5,960 nucleotides of DNA from assembly GCA_934371475.1 (NCBI GenBank), contig CAKRNX010000141.1, positions 1-5,960 of the forward strand, given 5' to 3'. A model generated the notes under the pieces. The model worked only from the letters and a program-made list of their open reading frames with translations. It made no database searches and was not told the origin of the DNA. Source of the stretch: an uncultured Lachnospiraceae bacterium. GTDB taxonomy: Bacteria; Bacillota; Clostridia; Lachnospirales; Lachnospiraceae. This document shows, piece by piece, positions 1 through 4,424 of the stretch (the stretch's first letter is position 1; every line of letters begins with the position of its first letter). A program made the position numbers and the translations under genes.

Positions 1-1394
1 CCCATACCAGCAATGATAGTCTGACCTGTTTCCTGGTCAGTATGAGCACGGAATGTCGGGTCTTCCTCAGCCAGTTTTGCAAGAGCTTCACCCATCTTGC
101 CCTGACCTGCTTTGGTCTTCGGCTCGATTGCCAGCTCGATAACCGGTTCCGGGAACTCCATGGACTCCAGAATTACCGGATGCTGTTCATCACAGATGGT
201 ATCACCTGTTGTGGTAATCTTGAAGCCAACAGCTGCTGCGATATCTCCGGAATAAACCTTATCCAGCTCCATACGCTTATTTGCGTGCATCTGCAGGATA
301 CGACCTACACGTTCTTTCTTATCCTTTGTCGCATTCAGTACATAAGAACCAGAGTTCATGGTACCAGAATATACACGGAAGAATGCCAGTTTACCTACGA
401 ACGGGTCAGCCATGATCTTGAATGCCAGAGCTGCGAACGGCTCTTCATCAGATGAATGTCTAACAACCTCATTGCCCTCCAGATCAGTTCCTTTGATAGG
501 CGGAATGTCGGTGGGTGCCGGCATGTACTCTACAATAGCGTCCAGCAATTTCTGAACACCCTTGTTTCTGTAAGCAGATCCACAACAAACCGGGATAGCT
601 GTACATTCACAAGTACCTTTTCTCAGAGCGGCTTTCATAGCCTCAACGGTGGGTTCTTCACCTTCCAGATACTGCATCATCAGATCGTCGTCCAGCTCGC
701 AGATCTTCTCTACCAGCTCACTACGATACAGCTCTGCATCATCCTTCATATCCTCAGGGATATCCTCAATGGAGATGTCATCACCCTTCTCGTCATTGTA
801 GATATATGCTTTCATCTCAAACAGGTCAATAATGCCCTTAAACTGATCTTCTTTTCCGATCGGAAGCTGAAGGCAGATTGCATTCTTGCCCAGTCTTGTT
901 TTGATCTGTTCCACTGCACCATAGAAATCTGCACCCATGATATCCATCTTGTTGATGAATGCCATACGCGGTACATTGTAGGTGTCAGCCTGACGCCAAA
1001 CATTTTCAGACTGCGGTTCAACACCGCCCTTTGCACAGAACACTCCGACTGCACCGTCCAGCACACGCAGAGAACGCTCTACCTCCACAGTAAAGTCTAC
1101 GTGTCCAGGAGTATCAATGATGTTGATACGATGCTCCAGAGCACCGGGCTTCGGCTTGCAATTTTCTTCCAATGTCCAGTGACAAGTGGTAGCGGCTGAA
1201 GTAATGGTGATACCTCTCTCCTGCTCCTGCTCCATCCAGTCCATGGTTGCAGTACCTTCGTGAGTATCTCCAATCTTATAGTTAACACCGGTATAGTAAA
1301 GAATACGCTCGGTCAGGGTAGTTTTACCTGCATCGATATGAGCCATAATACCAATGTTTCTGGTTCTCTCTAATGGATATTCTCTTCCAGCCAT
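1..1394 (-). CDS. fusA: Elongation factor G, N-terminal 464 residues (3' end outside window)
   Basis: EF-G is the cytoplasmic translational GTPase that drives tRNA-mRNA translocation and, with RRF, ribosome recycling. All five GTPase motifs are readable: P-loop AHIDAGKT (residues 18-25), RGIT of switch I (60-63), DTPGH with the catalytic His (94-98), NKMD (148-151) and CGSA (271-274). The G domain is followed by domain II, and the window ends inside domain III at the conserved TIIAGMG. About 464 of the roughly 700 usual residues are visible, with no frameshift. The ATG at 1394-1392 is preceded by GAGGAGG (1406-1400) with 5 nt spacing. It lies 41 nt after the rpsG stop with no terminator between them, so the two genes are very probably cotranscribed. 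tuf would be expected next, beyond the window (inference). Confidence 0.98.
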   Translation of the reverse strand, partial: MAGREYPLERTRNIGIMAHIDAGKTTLTERILYYTGVNYKIGDTHEGTATMDWMEQEQERGITITSAATTCHWTLEENCKPKPGALEHRINIIDTPGHVDFTVEVERSLRVLDGAVGVFCAKGGVEPQSENVWRQADTYNVPRMAFINKMDIMGADFYGAVEQIKTRLGKNAICLQLPIGKEDQFKGIIDLFEMKAYIYNDEKGDDISIEDIPEDMKDDAELYRSELVEKICELDDDLMMQYLEGEEPTVEAMKAALRKGTCECTAIPVCCGSAYRNKGVQKLLDAIVEYMPAPTDIPPIKGTDLEGNEVVRHSSDEEPFAALAFKIMADPFVGKLAFFRVYSGTMNSGSYVLNATKDKKERVGRILQMHANKRMELDKVYSGDIAAAVGFKITTTGDTICDEQHPVILESMEFPEPVIELAIEPKTKAGQGKMGEALAKLAEEDPTFRAHTDQETGQTIIAGM

Positions 1395-1435
1395 TTTTTC
1401 CTCCTCAATGAATGTCTAGGTCCTCGGAATCTGGC

Positions 1436-1906
1436 CTAGAAGCGATAGTGAGCAAATGCTTTATTTGCTTCTGCCATCTTATGCATATCTTCTTTCTTCT
1501 TTACAGATGCACCGGTATTATTAGCTGCATCCAGAAGCTCGTTAGCCAGTCTTTCTTCCATTGTCTTCTCGCCTCTCTTACGGGAGTACAGAGTAATCCA
1601 GCGAAGAGCCAGAGCCTGACGTCTGTCCGGTCTTACTTCGATAGGTACCTGATAGGTAGCACCACCAATACGTCTTGCTTTTACTTCCAGAACCGGCATG
1701 ATATTGTTCATAGCCTCTTCAAATACTTCAAGAGCAGGTTTTCCTGCTTTCTCTTCCATTCTGCCAAATGCGCCGTATACAATCTTCTGGGCAACACCCT
1801 TCTTACCATCTAACATAATGTTGTTGATAAGCTTGGTTACTACCTTATTATTGTACATGGGATCTGCCAATACGTCTCTTTTCTGAGTATGTCCTTTACG
1901 TGGCAC
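1436..1906 (-). CDS. rpsG: 30S ribosomal protein S7 (GTG start)
   Basis: S7 is a primary 16S rRNA binder that nucleates assembly of the 30S head and lies near the mRNA exit channel and E site. The product is 156 residues, the standard bacterial length, beginning MPRKGHTQKRDVLADP and ending AEANKAFAHYRF. The conserved stretch RRIGGATYQVPIEVRP spans residues 79-93. The start codon is GTG (1906-1904), not ATG. It is supported by AAGGAGGG (1921-1914) with 7 nt spacing and by agreement of the N-terminus with the family. It is the middle gene of the rpsL-rpsG-fusA str operon. S7 is the autoregulator of the str operon in E. coli, acting on the rpsL-rpsG junction; whether that applies here is unknown, although the junction here is long. 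Confidence 0.98.
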   Translation of the reverse strand: MPRKGHTQKRDVLADPMYNNKVVTKLINNIMLDGKKGVAQKIVYGAFGRMEEKAGKPALEVFEEAMNNIMPVLEVKARRIGGATYQVPIEVRPDRRQALALRWITLYSRKRGEKTMEERLANELLDAANNTGASVKKKEDMHKMAEANKAFAHYRF

Positions 1907-2115
1907 GTTACTTCCCTCCTTAATTAATAATCGGATAATTGCTTATCCTGCATTAGATCATAGGTACTCACATGTGTCGTTCTACATCTGCGTTTCGTGC
2001 GAAAGGACTTCTATATTAACCTGCAACCACATGGTGAATATGAATTCCTTCATTTTATAACGAAACTATATAGTTCTGTTTGTGATACTAATCTATTAAT
2101 TTATTGCTTTATAAA
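1907..2115 (-). other. Long rpsL-rpsG intercistronic spacer, candidate RNA regulatory leader
   Basis: This 209-nt AT-rich stretch sits between the rpsL stop and the rpsG start and contains no convincing gene. It has several short self-complementary pieces in the minus-strand RNA: AACTATATAGTT (a 12-nt palindrome near 2063-2076), a TTTC/GAAA stem around 1990-2003, CACATGTG near 1969-1976, and a hairpin just before the rpsG ribosome-binding site. No terminator-like U-tract and no good promoter were seen, so rpsG is presumably reached by read-through from rpsL. A role as an S7-binding operator is inference from the position of the E. coli S7 site, not from sequence similarity. Confidence 0.45.
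1933..1948 (-). promoter_or_regulatory. Hairpin with GCAA tetraloop upstream of rpsG RBS
   Basis: The minus-strand RNA reads GGATAA-GCAA-TTATCC: a 6-bp perfect stem closed by a GNRA-type tetraloop. It ends 11 nt before the AAGGAGGG ribosome-binding site of rpsG. The position suggests an effect on rpsG translation initiation or mRNA stability; this is inference. Confidence 0.45.
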
Positions 2116-2538
2116 TTATTTCTTAGCGTCTTTCGGTCTCTTAGCACCGTATTTAGAACGGGCCTGACGTCTCTTAGCTACGCCTGCGGTATCCAGAGTA
2201 CCTCTTACGATATGGTATCTGGTACCCGGAAGGTCCTTAACACGACCGCCACGGATCAGCACTACGCTGTGCTCCTGCAGGTTGTGTCCTTCACCCGGAA
2301 TGTAGCTGGTAACCTCAATACCGTTGGAAAGACGAACTCTGGCGATTTTTCTCAGAGCTGAGTTCGGTTTCTTCGGGGTAGCAGTCTTAACTGCGGTACA
2401 AACACCTCTCTTCTGCGGTGCAGAAACATCGGTAGATTTTTTCTTCAGAGAGTTAAATCCTTTCTGGAGTGCCGGTGCTGTGGACTTCTTAACAGATGTC
2501 TGTCTGCCTTTTCTTACTAACTGGTTAAATGTTGGCAT
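2116..2538 (-). CDS. rpsL: 30S ribosomal protein S12
   Basis: S12 lies in the 30S decoding centre and controls accuracy; it is the classic streptomycin-resistance locus. The product is 140 residues, MPTFNQLVRKGRQTS to PKDAKK, with the Gram-positive-type insertion before PQKRGVCT (residues 41-48). The decoding loop TPKKPNSALRK spans residues 54-64. Lys56, equivalent to E. coli Lys43 counting Met, is wild type, so this copy predicts streptomycin sensitivity at that site. The GRVKDLPG loop (98-105) holds Asp102, equivalent to the Asp that RimO methylthiolates in E. coli. The start at 2538 was chosen because AGGAGGTGA precedes it by 7 nt and it matches the family N-terminus. An in-frame ATG at 2577 would add 13 atypical residues without a ribosome-binding site. 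This is the first gene of the str operon. Confidence 0.98.
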   Translation of the reverse strand: MPTFNQLVRKGRQTSVKKSTAPALQKGFNSLKKKSTDVSAPQKRGVCTAVKTATPKKPNSALRKIARVRLSNGIEVTSYIPGEGHNLQEHSVVLIRGGRVKDLPGTRYHIVRGTLDTAGVAKRRQARSKYGAKRPKDAKK

Positions 2539-2545
2539 TCTTCTT

Positions 2546-2554
2546 TCACCTCCT
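2546..2554 (-). promoter_or_regulatory. rpsL ribosome-binding site (decides the start)
   Basis: AGGAGGTGA is a near-complete match to the anti-Shine-Dalgarno sequence, 7 nt before the ATG at 2538. It lies inside the extra reading frame that would start at 2577, which argues that 2538 is the true start. Confidence 0.9.
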
Positions 2555-2561
2555 GATTTTT

Positions 2562-2576
2562 TGGGCCTCTTGCCCA
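2562..2576 (-). promoter_or_regulatory. Small GC-rich hairpin in the rpsL leader
   Basis: UGGGC-AAGAG-GCCCA forms a 5-bp perfect stem with a 5-nt loop, ending 7 nt upstream of the rpsL Shine-Dalgarno site. The stem explains why the in-frame ATG at 2577-2575 looks like a start: it is part of the stem sequence. A regulatory role is possible but unproven. Confidence 0.4.
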
Positions 2577-2628
2577 TTGTGGTTGCATCGGTTCTTTACT
2601 ATTTAAATAATAATATAATAGGAAAGAA

Positions 2629-2661
2629 GTGCGCAAAAATATCATAATTTTATTCGCACAC
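2629..2661 (-). promoter_or_regulatory. Hairpin at the predicted 5' end of the rpsL-rpsG-fusA mRNA
   Basis: In the minus-strand RNA, GUGUGCGAA (2661-2653) pairs with UUUGCGCAC (2637-2629), giving 9 bp including two G-U pairs and an AU-rich loop. Counting about 7 nt from the -10 box puts the transcription start at 2661-2662, so the stem would begin at or next to the first nucleotide. A 5'-terminal stem of this kind is known to protect mRNAs from 5'-end-dependent decay; that role here is inference. Confidence 0.5.
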
Positions 2662-2667
2662 CTTGAT

Positions 2668-2696
2668 ATTATAGGATTGTCTTTTATCCTTGTCAA
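2668..2696 (-). promoter_or_regulatory. Consensus sigma-A promoter of the str operon
   Basis: On the minus strand TTGACA (2696-2691) and TATAAT (2673-2668) are both perfect consensus hexamers separated by exactly 17 bp. The predicted start near 2661 gives a leader of about 120 nt before rpsL. This gives rpsL-rpsG-fusA its own strong start, independent of rpoBC, which is terminated upstream. The spacer contains a short GGAT/ATCC inverted repeat of uncertain meaning. Confidence 0.93.
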
Positions 2697-2747
2697 GAGT
2701 TTTTCCGCAAATCATAGATGCTATATCTTACTTTTTTCTTAACTCTC

Positions 2748-2776
2748 TGGACTTTCTTAATCAGTAATGCTAAGAT
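2748..2776 (+). promoter_or_regulatory. Candidate promoter for the VanZ-family gene
   Basis: TGGACT (2748-2753, 4 of 6 matches) and TAAGAT (2771-2776, 4 of 6) are 17 bp apart. The -10 is preceded by TGC, giving an extended -10 (TGn) motif that can compensate for weak hexamers. Transcription would start near 2783, only about 17 nt before the ATG at 2800. No better plus-strand promoter was seen between 2697 and 2787. It is divergent from the str promoter, with the two -35 boxes about 50 bp apart. Confidence 0.4.
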
Positions 2777-2787
2777 ATTTTCCATAT

Positions 2788-2796
2788 GGAGGTGAT
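2788..2796 (+). promoter_or_regulatory. RBS of the VanZ-family gene (decides the start)
   Basis: GGAGGTGAT is a strong Shine-Dalgarno site, with GGAGG 7 nt before the ATG at 2800. An earlier in-frame ATG at 2767 has no ribosome-binding site and would place this motif inside the coding region, so 2800 is preferred. Confidence 0.88.
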
Positions 2797-2799
2797 TTT

Positions 2800-3903
2800 A
2801 TGCATATCAGGACATTTTTAAAACCATTATCCTTTATTCCTGCTATTATACTGATGTATATGATTTTTTCCTTTTCAGCTCAGACCGGGGAGATCTCCTC
2901 TTCTGTCAGCTACAAAGCCAGCTGCGTTTTTGTTAAAACTGCAGATAATGTTTTTGACATGGGCATGGATGACTACCAGATCTCTTATTATGCTACAAAG
3001 ATCAACGGTGTTACCCGTAAGCTGGCCCATATGACAGAATATTTTCTACTGGCCATTGCAGTCTCTTTCCCGCTTTACGTTTACGGAGTTCACGGGATCC
3101 TTCTGATGATCCTGGCAGGTGGCATCTGTATCGCTTTTGCCTGTGGGGATGAGTATCACCAATCCTTTGTGGCAGGCCGGTCCCCCTCTGTCAAGGATGT
3201 CGGGATTGACAGTGTCGGCGTATTCATCGGCATTATCATTGTTCGCATTATCGGATGGACTGGCAGGATGACTATCTTCCGCCCGATCAGGAAAAAGACC
3301 GACAGCCAGAACCTTTCTATGAAGCAGCAGAAAGCAATGGAGCAGATGCAGCAGAATACATACAACCAGGGATACACTCCGTATCAGGACAGTTGTTCCC
3401 AGGCTTCGGGCGAATCGTATGCAGGTCCAAACCAAAATTATCCTGGACAGGGCTTCCCCAATCCAAGTGGATATCCGTACCCTAAAGACCAATATTCAAA
3501 TCAGCCGTACAGTCAGGGTGGGTATGCCTCCGGATATCCGGGACAATCTGCTCCCTATCCTGAGCAGAATCCCCCTTACCAACAGGCTTCCTATTCTGCT
3601 TCCTCCGGCACGCCTTACCCGGATCCAAACTATTCTGCTCAGAGAAATGGTTCTTATCCCGGACAGAATTATTCCAGTATGCCTTATCCTGATCCGAATT
3701 ACCAGGGACCGGGCTATGATCCGTACTCCACCCCCTCTTATTCGGATCACGCTTATGGCAGCAATTATCAGGGAAATGAATATCCCGGCAATTATCAACA
3801 GCCGCAGACTCCCCAGTATATGGGACGCCAAGATGAATCTTCCGATGAACTTTCTGAGGATATGCCACTATCGCACCTGCTGAAGCCCAAAAAAAGAAAA
3901 TAA
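2800..3903 (+). CDS. VanZ-family membrane protein with long Tyr/Pro/Gln-rich C-terminal tail
   Basis: This 367-residue protein has two parts. Residues 1-165 are a VanZ-like domain with four likely membrane helices (about 11-27, 78-96, 99-115, 136-152). It carries the family signatures FSFSAQ (23-28), RKLAHMTEY (73-81), DEYHQ (117-121) and GRSPSVKDVGIDSVG (126-140). Basic residues at both ends (MHIRTFLK; RPIRKK 161-166) predict that both termini are cytoplasmic. Residues about 187-367 are a low-complexity tail with roughly 28 Tyr plus many Pro, Gly, Gln, Asn and Ser. It has three YPGQ and two PYPDPNY motifs, then an acidic patch (DESSDELSED) and a basic end (LKPKKRK). Family members typically consist only of the membrane domain. 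VanZ of Tn1546 gives low-level teicoplanin resistance, but most chromosomal homologues have no known function, so none is assigned here. It lies opposite the flanking housekeeping genes with its own RBS. Confidence 0.92.
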   Translation: MHIRTFLKPLSFIPAIILMYMIFSFSAQTGEISSSVSYKASCVFVKTADNVFDMGMDDYQISYYATKINGVTRKLAHMTEYFLLAIAVSFPLYVYGVHGILLMILAGGICIAFACGDEYHQSFVAGRSPSVKDVGIDSVGVFIGIIIVRIIGWTGRMTIFRPIRKKTDSQNLSMKQQKAMEQMQQNTYNQGYTPYQDSCSQASGESYAGPNQNYPGQGFPNPSGYPYPKDQYSNQPYSQGGYASGYPGQSAPYPEQNPPYQQASYSASSGTPYPDPNYSAQRNGSYPGQNYSSMPYPDPNYQGPGYDPYSTPSYSDHAYGSNYQGNEYPGNYQQPQTPQYMGRQDESSDELSEDMPLSHLLKPKKRK

Positions 3904-3927
3904 ATCTTCGGACTCTCTCCGCAGATT
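3903..3927 (-). terminator. Stem-loop at the VanZ stop codon, likely minus-strand terminator
   Basis: AATCT-T-CGGA (3903-3912) pairs with TCCG-C-AGATT (3918-3927), leaving a 5-nt CTCTC loop and one internal mismatch. On the plus strand no U-tract follows. On the minus strand the stem is followed by a U-rich run (UAUUUUCUUUUUUU) copied from the Lys/Arg codons that end the VanZ gene. It would therefore stop transcription coming from the rpoC side. Its function as a terminator is inference. Confidence 0.45.
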
Positions 3928-4027
3928 ATGATTATGTCATATAACAAACGTGTGCCTCGCACACCCCGCGGACCACTGCTTTGACAGCACAACTTTTGTT
4001 CCGCGCGCGAGCAAGCTGCGGTAACAG

Positions 4028-4162
4028 TTTCCTCTATTTTGCTGCATAGCATCCTGGTATACCCGGAGGGTATTTCCTCTGTTTTGCTGTACAGCATCCT
4101 GGTATACCCGAAGGGTATTTCCTCTATTTTGCTGCATAGCATCCTGGTATACCCGGAGGATA
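4028..4162. repeat. Three tandem 45-bp repeats
   Basis: Units lie at 4028-4072, 4073-4117 and 4118-4162, each exactly 45 bp and beginning TTTCCTCT. Units 1 and 3 differ at one position and unit 2 differs from unit 1 at four. Each unit contains GGTATACC (palindrome) and a TGCT...AGCA inverted repeat, which is a perfect 12-nt palindrome in unit 2. Units 1 and 2 also form an ATACCC-GRA-GGGTAT stem; in unit 3 this is disrupted by the G-to-A change. There are no unique spacers, so this is not a CRISPR array. The 45-nt period is a multiple of three, but coding is not supported. Confidence 0.95.
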
Positions 4163-4206
4163 CATTTTGTTCTCTGCGAGCTGCGCAGTTTCGGTCGGCG
4201 TAAAAC

Positions 4207-4225
4207 CATTGTCCACCGGACAATG
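4207..4225. repeat. Perfect hairpin, 8-bp stem
   Basis: CATTGTCC (4207-4214) and GGACAATG (4218-4225) are perfect inverted repeats with a 3-nt ACC loop. No U-tract follows on either strand, so it is not a terminator by itself. Confidence 0.6.
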
Positions 4226-4248
4226 TGCGCCCTGCCGGAGGCTTTTCG

Positions 4249-4275
4249 TTTCACAGGACGCAATTTCCTGTGAAA
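4249..4275. repeat. Perfect hairpin, 10-bp stem, next to the terminator
   Basis: TTTCACAGGA (4249-4258) and TCCTGTGAAA (4266-4275) pair fully around a 7-nt loop. It abuts the U-tract side of the rpoC terminator on the minus strand. It may act as a back-up structure; no T-run of its own is visible. Confidence 0.6.
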
Positions 4276-4278
4276 TAA

Positions 4279-4327
4279 AAAAGAGCTTCTCTTCACTGTC
4301 TTGTAAACAGTAAAGAGAAGCTCTTTT
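4279..4327 (-). terminator. Strong bidirectional Rho-independent terminator of rpoC (and of the VanZ gene)
   Basis: The arms 4279-4299 and 4307-4327 are 21 nt each around a 7-nt loop. The only non-Watson-Crick position (4294/4312) is G-U in the minus-strand RNA but C-A in the plus-strand RNA, so the stem is best for transcripts coming from rpoC. The minus transcript then reads UUUUUUAUUU and the plus transcript UUUUAUUUUU, so both directions carry a U-tract. It lies about 98 nt after the rpoC stop and about 375 nt after the VanZ stop. It isolates the rpoBC transcript from the genes downstream. Confidence 0.9.
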
Positions 4328-4338
4328 ATTTTTGCTTC

Positions 4339-4360
4339 CAAGAATGACAGAGCATTCTTG
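4339..4360 (-). repeat. Hairpin in the rpoC 3' UTR
   Basis: CAAGAATG (4339-4346) and CATTCTTG (4353-4360) form a perfect 8-bp stem around a 6-nt loop, between the rpoC stop and its terminator. Next to it, 4363-4380 is an 18-nt near-palindrome centred on GGTGCGCACC. Together they suggest a folded 3' UTR; function unknown. Confidence 0.55.
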
Positions 4361-4424
4361 CAGTGAGGTGCGCACCACACATTTGTATAACATATTTCTC
4401 CTGCACACCTCTGCATTTGACATC

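Larger units (their letters stand above)
3938..4395. mobile_element. Possible small non-autonomous repeat element (MITE-like)
   Basis: The left end (3941-3965, ATAACAAACGTGTGCCTCGCAC) resembles the reverse complement of the right end (4365-4391, TATACAAATGTGTGGTGCGCAC), with a few mismatches and small gaps. Both are flanked outside by CATAT (3938-3942 and 4391-4395), a possible 5-bp target duplication. No transposase is encoded. The ends are imperfect and short, and the rpoC terminator falls inside, so this remains a tentative call. Confidence 0.25.
3904..4424. other. 521-bp structured non-coding region between the VanZ gene and rpoC
   Basis: No real gene was found here. Long open frames exist on both strands, but they run through the rpoC terminator and four of the six frames stay open across the 45-bp repeats, so the openness is compositional. 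In order the region holds the stop-codon stem-loop, a GTGTGC/GCACAC hairpin (3950-3964), a GC-rich segment, three 45-bp tandem repeats, two perfect hairpins, a strong bidirectional terminator and a hairpin-rich rpoC 3' UTR. Confidence 0.75.

Noticed and set aside
42..1199. Plus-strand open frames opposite fusA, and similar frames opposite rpsG, rpsL and rpoC
   Set aside because: They are antisense shadows of unmistakable housekeeping genes and have no ribosome-binding sites or recognisable products.
1985..2035. 16-codon leader peptide frame (MWLQVNIEVLSHETQM) in the rpsL-rpsG spacer
   Set aside because: Its only Shine-Dalgarno-like sequence (GAAGGA) is about 12 nt from the ATG, and the peptide has no attenuation-type codon run.
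2539..2577. N-terminal extension of S12 by 13 residues using the ATG at 2577
   Set aside because: No ribosome-binding site precedes 2577, the extension contains the strong AGGAGGTGA of the real start, and S12 proteins begin at MPTxNQL.
2767..2799. Upstream ATG for the VanZ-family gene at 2767
   Set aside because: It has no Shine-Dalgarno site, overlaps the candidate -10 box, and would bury GGAGGTGAT inside the coding region; the ATG at 2800 has ideal spacing.
3255..3883. Other open frames on both strands overlapping the VanZ tail
   Set aside because: They are shadows of the Tyr/Pro/Gly/Gln-rich coding region, whose composition avoids stops in other frames; the VanZ frame has the RBS, the family motifs and synonymous repeat variation.
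4028..4162. CRISPR array
   Set aside because: The units are directly abutting 45-bp repeats with no unique spacers, and there are no cas genes.
3795..4416. Two long minus-strand frames with 15-residue repeats (GYTRMLCSKIEE- and RVYQDAMQQNRGN-type)
   Set aside because: Four of six frames stay open across the 45-bp repeats because the period is a multiple of three and stop codons are scarce. One frame also enters the VanZ gene antisense, and no ribosome-binding site was seen.
4124..4423. Minus-strand frame starting one base after the rpoC stop (99 codons)
   Set aside because: It runs straight through the rpoC terminator, has only a weak purine stretch upstream, and its product has no recognisable features.
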